Of a stretch of DNA of 64,000 nucleotides, positions 34,497 through 43,589 are shown piece after piece (position 1 is the first letter of the stretch; each line of letters begins with the position of its first letter). The DNA comes from UBA3839 sp963627995 (GTDB lineage: Bacteria; Bacteroidota; Bacteroidia; Bacteroidales; Bacteroidaceae). The stretch is from positions 62,001 through 126,000 of the forward strand of contig CAVGCV010000001.1 in NCBI GenBank assembly GCA_963627995.1, in the 5' to 3' direction. The notes beneath the pieces were generated by a model. That model did not search any database. It was not told the DNA's origin and saw nothing but the letters and a program-made list of their open reading frames with translations. Position numbers and translations under genes: made by a program.

Positions 34497-36335
34497 ATGA
34501 CGAAAGACGAAGAGCGCATTGCCCGGCTGAAGAACATCGCCCTCAACCTCCCCGAGCGACCCGGCTGCTACCAGTACCTCGACAAGGATCGGCGCATCAT
34601 CTACGTGGGCAAGGCCAAGAACCTGAAGCGGCGCGTGTCGTCCTACTTCCTCAAGAACGTCCACTCGCGGAAGACGCAGGTGCTCGTTTCGAAGATTCAG
34701 GACATCAACTACATCGTCGTCCCCACCGACGAGGACGCGCTGCTTCTGGAGAACAACCTCATCAAGAAGCACAAGCCGCGCTACAACATCCTGCTGAAGG
34801 ACGACAAGACCTACCCGTCGGTGTGCGTCACCAACGAGTGGCTTCCGCGCGTGTTCAAGACGAGGAACATCGTCCCGAAAGCCGGCACGTACTACGGCCC
34901 CTTCTCCCACGGCGGCACGCTCAACAACATGCTCGAGCTCATCGGGAAGATGTACAGGATACGCCGCTGCCGCAAGCCCATGACGGAGGAGATGATTCGG
35001 AGGGGGAAGTTCAAGCCCTGCCTGGAGTACCACATCAAGAACTGCAACGCGCCCTGCGTCGGACAGGAGACGCGCGAGGAGTACATGAAGAACGTGGCCG
35101 AAATCAAGGAAATCCTCAAGGGGAACACACGGGCCGTGTGCCAAAGGATGCTGGCGCAGATGCAGCGGCTGTCGGAGGAGATGAGGTTCGAGGAGGCGCA
35201 GGTCGTCAAAAGGAAGTACGACCTCGCGCGCGAATTCGTGGAAAGGAGCGAGGTCATCGCGAGCTACGACCACGACATCGACGTCTTCAGCGTGGCCGAC
35301 GAGGAGAAGAGCTGCTACATCAACTTCCTCCACGTCACCAACGGATGCATCAACCAGGCGTTCACGTTCGAATTCAAGAAGAGGCTCGACGAGACGCCCG
35401 AGGACATGCTGGCGCTGGGCATCGTGGAGATGCGCGAGCGGTACAAGAGCCGATCGTGCGAAATCATCGTCCCCTTCCCCCTTGAAGTGGAGATGAGCGG
35501 CGTGACCATCACCGTCCCGCAGCGCGGCGAGAAGAAGCACCTGCTCGACCTTTCGCTGGCCAACGTGCGGCAGTTCAAGTTCGACAGGATGAAGCAGGCC
35601 GAGAAGCTGAACCCCGAGCAGCGCAGCGTGAACCTCATGAAAGAGCTCCAGAGGAAGCTCAGCCTGCCGAGACTCCCCATGACCATCGAGTGCTTCGACA
35701 ACTCGAACATCCAAGGCAGCGACGCCGTGGCGGGCTGCGTGGTGTTCAAAAAGGCGAAGCCATCGAAGCAGGACTACCGCAAATACAACATCAAGACGGT
35801 CGTCGGCCCCGATGACTACGCCTCCATGGCCGAGGTGGTACACCGCCGTTACAGCCGTTTCATCGAAGAAGGCACTCCCCTGCCCGACCTCATCGTCACC
35901 GACGGCGGCAAGGGGCAGATGGAAGTGGTGCGCCACGTGGTGGAGGACGAGCTGCGCCTACAGATACCGATTGCCGGACTGGCGAAGGACAGCCGCCACC
36001 GAACGTCCGAACTACTGTTCGGCTTTCCGCCCCAAACCATCGGCATCGAGATGAATTCACCGCTCTTCCATTTTCTCACCCGCATGCAGGACGAGGTGCA
36101 CCGCTACGCCGTCGCATTCCACCGCGACAAACGGAGCAAGCGCCAAATCGCGTCCGAACTGGACGGAATCAGGGGCATCGGAGCAGCCACCAAGAAGCTG
36201 CTGCTCGGCAAGTTCCACAGCGTGAAGCGCATACGCGAGGCCAGCGAGGAAACGCTGGCCGAACTCGTCGGCAGCGCCAAGGCGCGCATCCTGAAGGAGG
36301 GGTTGGGAGGGAGCACAACGCAGGAAAACGCATAA
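34497..36335 (+). CDS. uvrC: excinuclease ABC subunit C
   Basis: A 612-residue nucleotide-excision-repair nuclease that cuts on both sides of a lesion bound by UvrB. The GIY-YIG domain is at 15-95 (RPGCYQYLDKDRRIIYVGKAKNLKRRVSSYF), a UvrB-binding UVR motif at about 205-240 (MQRLSEEMRFEEAQVVKRKYD), an RNase H-like second nuclease domain at about 380-545 (IECFDNSNIQGSDAVAGCVVF and PDLIVTDGGKGQMEVV) and a helix-hairpin-helix pair at the end (IRGIGAATKKLLLGKFHSVKRIREAS). The length and domains are complete. The dtd gene follows after ten bases. Confidence 0.98.
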   Translation: MTKDEERIARLKNIALNLPERPGCYQYLDKDRRIIYVGKAKNLKRRVSSYFLKNVHSRKTQVLVSKIQDINYIVVPTDEDALLLENNLIKKHKPRYNILLKDDKTYPSVCVTNEWLPRVFKTRNIVPKAGTYYGPFSHGGTLNNMLELIGKMYRIRRCRKPMTEEMIRRGKFKPCLEYHIKNCNAPCVGQETREEYMKNVAEIKEILKGNTRAVCQRMLAQMQRLSEEMRFEEAQVVKRKYDLAREFVERSEVIASYDHDIDVFSVADEEKSCYINFLHVTNGCINQAFTFEFKKRLDETPEDMLALGIVEMRERYKSRSCEIIVPFPLEVEMSGVTITVPQRGEKKHLLDLSLANVRQFKFDRMKQAEKLNPEQRSVNLMKELQRKLSLPRLPMTIECFDNSNIQGSDAVAGCVVFKKAKPSKQDYRKYNIKTVVGPDDYASMAEVVHRRYSRFIEEGTPLPDLIVTDGGKGQMEVVRHVVEDELRLQIPIAGLAKDSRHRTSELLFGFPPQTIGIEMNSPLFHFLTRMQDEVHRYAVAFHRDKRSKRQIASELDGIRGIGAATKKLLLGKFHSVKRIREASEETLAELVGSAKARILKEGLGGSTTQENA

Positions 36336-36345
36336 AACACTGATA

Positions 36346-36798
36346 ATGAGAGCTGTCATACAACGCGTGAGCCACGCATCGGTAACCATTGACCAGCAGG
36401 TGACGTCGGCCATCGGGCATGGCCTCCTTGTCCTCGTCGGATGCGAGAACGCCGACGACGAGGAGGACATCGAATGGCTGAGCAAGAAAGTGGCCAACCT
36501 GCGCATCTTCGACGACGCACAGGGCGTCATGAACAAGTCGGTGCTTGACGTAGGCGGCGAGGTGCTGGTAATCAGTCAGTTCACGCTGTGGGCGTCGTAC
36601 AAGAAAGGCAACCGTCCGTCCTACCTGCGCGCTGGAAGCCACGAGGTGACCATCCCCCTCTACGAGCGCTTCTGCAAGGCGATGTCCGCACAGCTGGGCA
36701 AGCCCGTTGCCACCGGCACATTCGGGGCAGACATGAAGGTGGAGCTCCTTAACGACGGCCCTGTCACCATCTGCATGGACACAAAGAACAGAGAATAG
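36346..36798 (+). CDS. dtd: D-aminoacyl-tRNA deacylase
   Basis: A 150-residue enzyme that frees tRNAs charged by mistake with D-amino acids or glycine. The family signatures are present: MRAVIQRVSHASVTIDQQ at the start, ISQFTLWASYKKGNRPSY (the SQFTL motif that forms the active site) and the cross-subunit GlyPro-type motif region LNDGPVTICMDT near the end. It is a homodimer in characterised species. It lies ten bases after uvrC and 41 before deoC in one apparent operon. Confidence 0.97.
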   Translation: MRAVIQRVSHASVTIDQQVTSAIGHGLLVLVGCENADDEEDIEWLSKKVANLRIFDDAQGVMNKSVLDVGGEVLVISQFTLWASYKKGNRPSYLRAGSHEVTIPLYERFCKAMSAQLGKPVATGTFGADMKVELLNDGPVTICMDTKNRE

Positions 36799-36839
36799 GA
36801 ACGGAAGAACCAACAAACCCACACACAATCCACAACGAC

Positions 36840-37796
36840 ATGGAACACCACCACGAACACCGCCATGAGGGCTGCGGCTGCGGCCACCACCACCACGAGG
36901 GCGAAGAGGCAACGGAAAGCCGCTACGACCAGGCGCTCGGGCTCTACGACTACGGCATCGACGACGCGCAGGTGGCGCGCCAAGTGCGCGCGCTGCTCGA
37001 CGCGCACCTCGACGAGAACAACACCAAGGCCGTGAAGACATTCCTGCTGAACAGTGTGGAACTCACCTCGCTGAAGACGACCGACAGCGAGGACAGCATC
37101 CTCGGCCTCATCGAGAAAGTCAATGCGTTCGACGACAAGTACTCCGAGCTCGGCCACGTGGCCGCGGTGTGCGTCTATCCCTGCTTCGCCAGGATTTGCC
37201 ACGACACGCTGGAAAACGGGGAAATCGCCATCACCTGCGTTTCCGGGAGCTTCCCGTCGTCGCAGACTTTCCCGGAAATCAAGATTGCCGAAACGGCGCT
37301 GGCGCTGAAAGACGGAGCCACAGAAATCGACATGGTGCTGCCCGTCGGCAAGTTCCTCGTGGGCGACTACGAGGGCGTGGCCGATGAAATCGCCGAGATG
37401 AAGGCCGTCTGCGGCGAGCGGAAACTAAAGGTGATTCTTGAAACCGGCTGCCTGGAAACCGCCGCCAACATCAAAAAAGCCGCCATCCTATCGATGTATT
37501 CCGGCGCCGACTACATCAAGACATCGACGGGGAAGCTCCAGCCCGCCGCCACGCCGGAAGCCGCGTTCGTCATGTGCCAGGCCATCCAGGAATACTTCGA
37601 GAAGACCGGCATCCAAATCGGCTTCAAGCCCGCCGGAGGCATGAAGACCACGGAGGACGCCCTCGCCTACTACACCATCGTGAAGGAGGTGCTGGGCGAG
37701 CGCTGGCTCACCAACGAATGGCTGCGCCTCGGCGCCAGCTCGCTGGCCAACAGGCTGCTGTCGGACATCACAGGCACAGAGACCAGCCACTTCTGA
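36840..37796 (+). CDS. deoC: deoxyribose-phosphate aldolase with His-rich N-terminal extension
   Basis: A 318-residue class I aldolase that splits 2-deoxyribose-5-phosphate to glyceraldehyde-3-phosphate and acetaldehyde in deoxynucleoside breakdown. The barrel starts near residue 75 with AAVCVYPCFARICHDTLENGEIAITCVSGSFPSSQ. The Schiff-base Lys is in DYIKTSTGKLQPAATPEA, with KPAGGMKT as the phosphate-binding end. The first 23 residues (MEHHHEHRHEGCGCGHHHH) are rich in His with two Cys, a likely metal-binding tag of unknown purpose. In other Bacteroidales a MazG-like pyrophosphohydrolase gene often lies between dtd and deoC; here the two are only 41 bases apart. Confidence 0.93.
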   Translation: MEHHHEHRHEGCGCGHHHHEGEEATESRYDQALGLYDYGIDDAQVARQVRALLDAHLDENNTKAVKTFLLNSVELTSLKTTDSEDSILGLIEKVNAFDDKYSELGHVAAVCVYPCFARICHDTLENGEIAITCVSGSFPSSQTFPEIKIAETALALKDGATEIDMVLPVGKFLVGDYEGVADEIAEMKAVCGERKLKVILETGCLETAANIKKAAILSMYSGADYIKTSTGKLQPAATPEAAFVMCQAIQEYFEKTGIQIGFKPAGGMKTTEDALAYYTIVKEVLGERWLTNEWLRLGASSLANRLLSDITGTETSHF

Positions 37797-37867
37797 TTCT
37801 GAGCCTTGCGAACAGGGCGGATTTCCGCCACGAGAACGGTGCCGGGACGCCGCCCGCTCTCCGATTT

Positions 37868-38056
37868 TGTAAGCCGTTGAGAAATAGCTTGTTGCGCGCT
37901 TTTGAAAAAACACTGCGGAGCGCGTGTTTTTCGTCCGCAGAGAAGATGGATTTTGTCCGCAGAGAAAAACTTTTTTCTCTGCGGAGCTTTTTCCGCCGCT
38001 CCGCAGTGTTTTCCCGGCGGCTCTTGTCCCGTTGGTTTTCAATGGTTTAAGTCCGC
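37868..38056 (+). repeat. dispersed palindromic element, copy D
   Basis: The core is at 37956-37985 (arms TCCGCAGAGAAAAA), with CTGCGGAG, TCCGCAGAG and CTCCGCAG units on both sides. The ends are inverted: left TAAGCCGTTGAGAAA pairs with right TTTTCAATGGTTTA. It is about 80 percent identical to copy B. It separates convergent deoC and the purF-like gene. Confidence 0.85.
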
Positions 38057-38080
38057 TCCCTCCGCAAGGGAGAGAAGACG

Positions 38081-38137
38081 GCCGAAGCGCAAGGAGGGGG
38101 ATGTGTCGTCCTGACACATCCCCCTCCTTGCTTCGGC
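38081..38137. terminator. bidirectional terminator between deoC and the purF-like gene
   Basis: A stem of 25 pairs with one bulged G (38081-38107 with 38113-38137) and a five-base loop. It starts 285 bases after deoC and ends 11 bases before the purF-like stop. Confidence 0.8.
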
Positions 38138-38148
38138 GACGACAAAGG

Positions 38149-39585
38149 TCACGGCTGCTGCTGCTGTCGGCAGGGACAGTAGTTGTAGCTCGTGCCGTCG
38201 AAGCAATGGGTGCAGACATCGCGCTTGGGCAGTCCTATGGCCCCGACAAGCGTCTCTATCGTGTTGAATTTCAATGTGGTCAGTCCAAGCCGCTTGCCGA
38301 TTTCGTCCACCATGCGCGTGTATTCCGGCGAGCCTGTCGTGGCATACTTCTCCAGGTTGCTGTCGGGGTCGCCCTCGAAGTCGCGGATGATGCGGCGCGT
38401 GATGAGCTCGAGGTCGCTCTTGGAGGCGGTGAAACCGATGAACGGGCATCCGTAGACCAGGGGGGGGCAGGAGACGCGCACGTGCACCTCGCGCGCGCCG
38501 TATTCGAAGAACGTGCGCACATTGTCGCGCAGCTGGGTGCCGCGCACGATGCTGTCGTCGCAGAACACCACGCGGTTGCCCTGCAAGATGGCGTGGTTGG
38601 GGATGAGCTTCATCTTCGCCACGAGGTCGCGGTGGTTCTGGTTGCCGGGGGTGAAGCTTCGCGGCCACGTGGGCGTGTATTTCAGCACGGCCCGCTTGTA
38701 GGGGATGCCGTGTCCCTCCGCGTAGCCCAGCGCGATGCCCACGCCCGAGTCGGGGATGCCGCACACGAGGTCGGCCTCGGTGTCGTCGGCCCTTCCCATC
38801 ACCTTCCCGCTGTCCTCGCGCACCTGCTCCACGTTCACGCCCTCGTAAGTGCTGGCCGGGAAGCCGTAGTACACCCACAGGAAGGAGCACACCTGCTTGC
38901 GGCGGAACGGCTCCTGCAGCACCTCCACGCCGTCGGTGCGTATCCGCACGATTTCGCCGGGGCCGATGTCGCGCAGAATCTTGTAGTCGAGGTTGGGAAA
39001 GCTCGCCGTCTCGCTGCTCACGGCGTAGGCGTTCTCCTTTTTCCCGACGATGATGGGGGTGCGTCCGAGCGGGTCGCGGGCGGCGACGATGCCGTCCTCG
39101 GTGAGGATGAGCAGCGAGCACGAGCCTTTCACCTTCTGGTAGACGAGGTTGATGCCCTCCACAAACGTGTTGCCCAGGTTGACGAGGAGGGCGACGACCT
39201 CCGTCTGGTTGATGGTGTTGGAGCTCATCTCGCTGAGGTGCATCTTCTGGTCGAGCAGCTCCTGCGCGATTTCCCTCAGGTTGTTGATTTTGGCCACTGT
39301 CACCACGGCATAGCGGCCGAGGTGGGAGTTGATGAGGATCGGCTGCGGGTCGGTGTCGCTGATGACGCCCATGCCCGAATTTCCGACAAACTTGTGGAGT
39401 TCCGACTCGAACCGCGAGCGGAAGTAGTCGCGCTCCAGGCTGTGGATGGTGCGCGTGAACCCTTGCTCGCGGTCGAACGTCACCATGCCCGCGCGCTTCG
39501 TTCCGAGATGCGAGTTGTAGTCCGTCCCATAGAACAAGTCACTCGCGCAACTTTCCATCTGGACCGTTGCGAAGAAACCTCCCAT
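38149..39585 (-). CDS. PurF-like amidophosphoribosyltransferase paralog without the catalytic cysteine
   Basis: A 478-residue protein with the two-domain plan of PurF: an N-terminal Ntn glutaminase-like domain (1-225) and a C-terminal phosphoribosyltransferase (about 245-420, PRPP loop VVFCDDSIVRGTQLRD). It begins MGGFFATVQ, where active PurF exposes Cys as the first residue (CGI/CGV), and no Cys codon lies just upstream. The glutaminase is therefore expected to be inactive. Cys233, Cys380, Cys458 and Cys461 stand where the [4Fe-4S] ligands of the Bacillus enzyme lie (QVCSF, YGCPF, CTHC). From memory, other Bacteroidales carry the same MGGFF form. It could use free ammonia, a partner, or have a regulatory role. 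Confidence 0.85.
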   Translation of the reverse strand: MGGFFATVQMESCASDLFYGTDYNSHLGTKRAGMVTFDREQGFTRTIHSLERDYFRSRFESELHKFVGNSGMGVISDTDPQPILINSHLGRYAVVTVAKINNLREIAQELLDQKMHLSEMSSNTINQTEVVALLVNLGNTFVEGINLVYQKVKGSCSLLILTEDGIVAARDPLGRTPIIVGKKENAYAVSSETASFPNLDYKILRDIGPGEIVRIRTDGVEVLQEPFRRKQVCSFLWVYYGFPASTYEGVNVEQVREDSGKVMGRADDTEADLVCGIPDSGVGIALGYAEGHGIPYKRAVLKYTPTWPRSFTPGNQNHRDLVAKMKLIPNHAILQGNRVVFCDDSIVRGTQLRDNVRTFFEYGAREVHVRVSCPPLVYGCPFIGFTASKSDLELITRRIIRDFEGDPDSNLEKYATTGSPEYTRMVDEIGKRLGLTTLKFNTIETLVGAIGLPKRDVCTHCFDGTSYNYCPCRQQQQP

Positions 39586-39624
39586 ACTTCTTGATATTTT
39601 TACTTTTTGATTACCTGAATGCCG

Positions 39625-40599
39625 TCAGAAGCTGCGCTGAATCGCATAATCGACGTAGCCGAGGAGCGCGCGGCGCGCGGCGCAGTCGGGGTATTTCTCC
39701 AGCAGCCCCTTGGCCTCGTCGGCATACTTCTCCATCTTCCGCTGCGCGTACTCGATGCCGCCGTTGCGCAGGGTGAAACGCACCAAAGCGTCGATTTCAT
39801 CGGAAGAAATCCGGCCGCCCTTGATTTTGTAGGCCAGGTCGAACATCCGCTCGTCGCCGGCAGCGAACAGGGCGTGGATGAGCGGCAGGGTGAGCTTGCC
39901 CTCGCGCATGTCGTTGCCCGTGGGCTTGCCGATCTCCGTCCCGGCCACATAGTCAAAGATGTCGTCCTTGATTTGGAAGCACACCCCCACGGCCTCGCCG
40001 AACCTGCGCATCGTCCGCACGTCGTCGGCGCTGGCGGCGGCGGTCATCGCGCCCGCCTCGGCGCAAGCGGCGAAGAGTGCGGCCGTCTTGTTGTCGATGA
40101 TGCTGAAGTACACCTCCTCGGATATCGCCTCGTTGGAGATGTTCTGCAGCTGCAGTAGCTCGCCGCTGGTCAGCCGCTGCGCCGTTTCGGAGAGGATTTC
40201 CACCAGCCTCGTGTCGCCGCCGCGCGTGGCGCTCAGGAGGGCGTTGGCGAGGATGAAGTCGCCCACGAGCACGGCAATCTTGTTGCTGTACGCCGAATTG
40301 ACCGACGACGACCCGCGCCGCTGGTCGCTCTCGTCCACGATGTCGTCGTGGATGAGGCTGGCGGTATGGAAGAATTCGAAGGAAATGGCTGTGGAGATGC
40401 ACTTTTCGTCGATTTCACCGAAAAGTTTCGCTGCGAGCAGCGTGAGCAGCGGCCGCATCATCTTTCCCTTGCGCATCGACACTTTTTGCAGAATTTCATG
40501 GAGCAAGGGGTTGGAGTGGGTCATGAAAGAGTCGAACTGCTGCTTGCAGCGTTCCATCCCCCTTTCCACCGGCTGAGACAAATAATGGATGTCGTTCAT
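39625..40599 (-). CDS. polyprenyl diphosphate synthase
   Basis: A 324-residue trans-prenyl transferase that extends isoprenoid chains for quinones. The first Asp-rich motif is in SLIHDDIVDESDQRRG and the second is QIKDDIFDY; GKMMRPLLTLLAAKL and KPTGNDMREGKLTLPL are the usual flanking signatures. Small residues before the first Asp motif (FEFFHTASLIHDD) suggest a long-chain product such as octaprenyl or a relative, used for menaquinone. The gene is divergent from polA with an intergenic space of 129 bases holding promoter elements for both. Confidence 0.93.
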   Translation of the reverse strand: MNDIHYLSQPVERGMERCKQQFDSFMTHSNPLLHEILQKVSMRKGKMMRPLLTLLAAKLFGEIDEKCISTAISFEFFHTASLIHDDIVDESDQRRGSSSVNSAYSNKIAVLVGDFILANALLSATRGGDTRLVEILSETAQRLTSGELLQLQNISNEAISEEVYFSIIDNKTAALFAACAEAGAMTAAASADDVRTMRRFGEAVGVCFQIKDDIFDYVAGTEIGKPTGNDMREGKLTLPLIHALFAAGDERMFDLAYKIKGGRISSDEIDALVRFTLRNGGIEYAQRKMEKYADEAKGLLEKYPDCAARRALLGYVDYAIQRSF

Positions 40600-40657
40600 G
40601 TTTTTTGCCCGCTGTTCGAGCCTGCAGAATCTGCGGATAAATTTGGAAAATCGGGTA

Positions 40658-40665
40658 CAAATTTA
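40658..40665 (-). promoter_or_regulatory. promoter of the polyprenyl synthase gene
   Basis: The minus strand reads TAAATTTG, a perfect -7 element 59 bases before the ATG at 40599. Confidence 0.55.
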
Positions 40666-40697
40666 GCGAATTAACTTGTGACGTGGAATAATTTGCC

Positions 40698-40705
40698 TAA
40701 CTTTA
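40698..40705 (+). promoter_or_regulatory. candidate promoter of polA
   Basis: TAACTTTA differs from TAnnTTTG at the last base and lies 24 bases before the polA ATG. A second candidate, TAAATTTG, lies at 40638-40645. Confidence 0.45.
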
Positions 40706-40728
40706 CACATAACTAAACTGACAAAACG

Positions 40729-43539
40729 ATGAAAAAGCTGTTTCTCCTCGATGCCTACGCGCTGGCCTACCGGGCCTACTATGCCCTCATCCGCTCGCCG
40801 CGCATCGACAGCAAGGGGCGCAACACGTCGGCCGTGCTGGGCTTTGTAAACACGCTGGAGGAGGTGCTCCGGGAAGAAAGCCCCGACTACATCGGCGTGG
40901 CCTTCGACCCCAAGGGCGGCACGTTCCGCCACGAGGCCTACCCCCAATACAAGGCCCAGCGCGAGGAGACGCCCGAAGGCATCCGCTTCGCCATCCCCTA
41001 CATCAAGGAAATACTCGGGGCCTACAACATCCCCACCATCGAGGTGGCGGGCTTCGAGGCCGACGACGTCATCGGGACGCTGGCCTGGCGGCTGGCCTCC
41101 GACGACGTGGGCGTCTATATGATGACCCCCGACAAGGACTATGGCCAGCTCGTCCGCAAGAACGTGTGGATGCTCAAGCCCCACAGCGGCGAGAAGGCGT
41201 TCGAGGTGATGGGCGAGCAGGAGGTGTGCCGGAAGTACGGCATCGCGTCCGCCGCCCAAGTCATCGACCTGCTCGGGCTGATGGGCGACGCGTCCGACAA
41301 CATTCCCGGCTGCCCCGGCGTGGGCGAGAAGACGGCCGTGAAGCTCATCGGCGAGTTCGGCTCCATCGAGAACCTGCTCAGCGGGACGGAGCGGCTGAAA
41401 GGAGCGCTGCGGAAGAAGGTGGAGGAGAACAAGGAGCAAATCGTCTTCTCAAAGTTCCTGGCCACCATACGGACAGATGCCCCCGTCGATGTAAGCCTCG
41501 ACGACCTCCGCCGCCGGGAGAAGAACGCGGCGCGGCTGCGCGAGCTGTTCGACGAGCTGGAGTTCCGCACGCTGGCGCAGCGCGTCCTCAACACACAGCC
41601 CCGGCAGCAGCGGCCCGCACCCGCCGCAGCGATGGGCGACCTCTTCGGCGGCGCGACCGCCGCCCCGAAGCCGCACGAGAATCCAAAAAATCCGCACGAG
41701 GGGACGGAAGTTCCAGAAAAAACGATTCTCGGCAACTTGAAAAGTACCCCGCACGCCTACCACCTCGTTGATAAAGAGGAAGATATGGCGGAAATTCGGC
41801 GAAAATTCCTGTCGGGAAATCTGCTCTCGTTAGACACGGAGACCACATCGACCGACGCCATCAACGCCGAACTGGTGGGCTTGAGCTTCGCGACGGACGA
41901 AAACGAGGCCTACTACGTGCCCGTCCCCGCCGACCGCGCCGAGGCGTTGAAAATCGTGAGCATCTTCAAGGAGGTTTACGAAAACGGGGAAATCCTGAAA
42001 ATCGGGCAGAACCTGAAATACGACATCACGGTGCTGGCAAACTACGGCGTCGAGGTGCGGGGCGAGCTGTTCGACACCATGATTGCCCACTACGTGCTGC
42101 ACCCCGAGCTGCGGCACAACATGGACTACCTCGCGGAAGTCTACCTCAACTACCAGACCATCCACATCGACGAGCTGATTGGCGCGCGCGGCAAGAGCCA
42201 GCGCTCCATGCGCGACCTCGCCCCCGGCGACGTCTACGAATACGCCTGCGAGGACGCCGACATCACCCTCCGCCTTCACCGCGTGCTTGCCGGCGAGCTG
42301 CGGCAGAAGCAGCTCGCCGGCCTGTTCCGCGACGTGGAGATGCCGCTCGTCCCCGTCCTGGCCCGGATGGAGCGAAACGGCGTGATGCTCGACACCGGGT
42401 CGCTGCGCCAGACCTCGCTCGAGTTCACGGAGCGCATGGAGGCCATCGAAGGCGAAATCCACACGCTGGCCGGCGAGCCGTTCAACGTATCGTCGCCCCG
42501 GCAGGTGGGCGACATCCTCTTCGGCAAGCTGCGAATCGTCGACAGGCCCAAGAAAACGAAGACCGGGCAGTTCGTCACCTCCGAGGACGTGCTGCAGAAC
42601 CTCCGCGCGAAGCACCCGATCGTGGAGAAGATACTCGACCACCGAGGCTACAAGAAGCTGCTTTCCACCTACATCGACGCGCTCCCCCAGCTCATCAACC
42701 CCCGCACGGGGCACATCCACACCTCCTACAACCAGTCCGTCACGGCCACGGGGCGGCTCTCCTCCTCCAGCCCCAACCTCCAGAACATCCCCATCCGCAA
42801 CGCCAACGGAAAGGAGGTGCGCAAGGCCTTCATCCCCGACCCCGGGTGCGAGTTCTTCTCGGCCGACTACTCGCAAATCGAGCTGCGCATCATGGCCCAC
42901 CTCAGCCGCGACGAGAACATGCTCGAGGCCTTCCGCGAGGGGCACGACATCCACCGCGCCACGGCGGCCAGGGTCTACAGGCTGCCCATCGGGGAGGTGA
43001 CCGACGAGCAGCGGCGCAAGGCCAAGACCGCCAACTTCGGCATCATCTACGGCATCACCACCTTCGGGCTGGCCGAGCGCATGCAGGTGAGCCGCGCCGA
43101 GGCCAAGGAGCTCATCGACGAATACTTCGCCACCTACCCCCGCGTGAAGCAGTACATGGACCTCTCCATCCGGACGGCGCGCGAAAGGGGCTACACCGAG
43201 ACGCTCCTCGGCCGCCGGTGCTACCTGCCCGACATCAACTCCCACAACGCCACCGTGCGCGGCTATGCCGAGCGCAACGCCATCAACGCCCCCATCCAGG
43301 GCACGGCGGCCGACATCATCAAGATTGCCATGGTGCGCATCGACCGCCGGATGCAGGCCGGGCGCCTGCGCTCGAAGATGATTCTGCAAGTGCACGACGA
43401 GCTCAACTTCAGCGTGTTCCCCGACGAAAAGGAACGCCTCCAGCAGCTCGTCGTCGAGGAGATGCAGAACGCCTACCCCCTCTCCGTCCCCCTCGTCGCC
43501 GACTGCGGGTGGGGCAGGAACTGGCTGGAGGCGCACTGA
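40729..43539 (+). CDS. polA: DNA polymerase I
   Basis: A 936-residue three-domain polymerase. The 5'-3' exonuclease is at 1-290 (FLLDAYALAYRAYYAL, GFEADDVIGTLAW and the helix-hairpin-helix region DNIPGCPGVGEKTAVKL). The 3'-5' proofreading domain is at about 350-530, with an intact first motif LSLDTETTSTDAINAELVG. The polymerase domain occupies about 560-936, with TGRLSSSSPNLQNIP, motif A FFSADYSQIELRIMAHLS, the O-helix RRKAKTANFGIIYGI and motif C LQVHDEL. Unlike some relatives it keeps the acidic residues needed for proofreading. It starts with ATG at 40729. The following gene begins 50 bases later. Confidence 0.98.
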   Translation: MKKLFLLDAYALAYRAYYALIRSPRIDSKGRNTSAVLGFVNTLEEVLREESPDYIGVAFDPKGGTFRHEAYPQYKAQREETPEGIRFAIPYIKEILGAYNIPTIEVAGFEADDVIGTLAWRLASDDVGVYMMTPDKDYGQLVRKNVWMLKPHSGEKAFEVMGEQEVCRKYGIASAAQVIDLLGLMGDASDNIPGCPGVGEKTAVKLIGEFGSIENLLSGTERLKGALRKKVEENKEQIVFSKFLATIRTDAPVDVSLDDLRRREKNAARLRELFDELEFRTLAQRVLNTQPRQQRPAPAAAMGDLFGGATAAPKPHENPKNPHEGTEVPEKTILGNLKSTPHAYHLVDKEEDMAEIRRKFLSGNLLSLDTETTSTDAINAELVGLSFATDENEAYYVPVPADRAEALKIVSIFKEVYENGEILKIGQNLKYDITVLANYGVEVRGELFDTMIAHYVLHPELRHNMDYLAEVYLNYQTIHIDELIGARGKSQRSMRDLAPGDVYEYACEDADITLRLHRVLAGELRQKQLAGLFRDVEMPLVPVLARMERNGVMLDTGSLRQTSLEFTERMEAIEGEIHTLAGEPFNVSSPRQVGDILFGKLRIVDRPKKTKTGQFVTSEDVLQNLRAKHPIVEKILDHRGYKKLLSTYIDALPQLINPRTGHIHTSYNQSVTATGRLSSSSPNLQNIPIRNANGKEVRKAFIPDPGCEFFSADYSQIELRIMAHLSRDENMLEAFREGHDIHRATAARVYRLPIGEVTDEQRRKAKTANFGIIYGITTFGLAERMQVSRAEAKELIDEYFATYPRVKQYMDLSIRTARERGYTETLLGRRCYLPDINSHNATVRGYAERNAINAPIQGTAADIIKIAMVRIDRRMQAGRLRSKMILQVHDELNFSVFPDEKERLQQLVVEEMQNAYPLSVPLVADCGWGRNWLEAH

Positions 43540-43589
43540 CCCCCACCCCACCCTCCCATCCACACACACCCCCGACCTCCACACCCACC

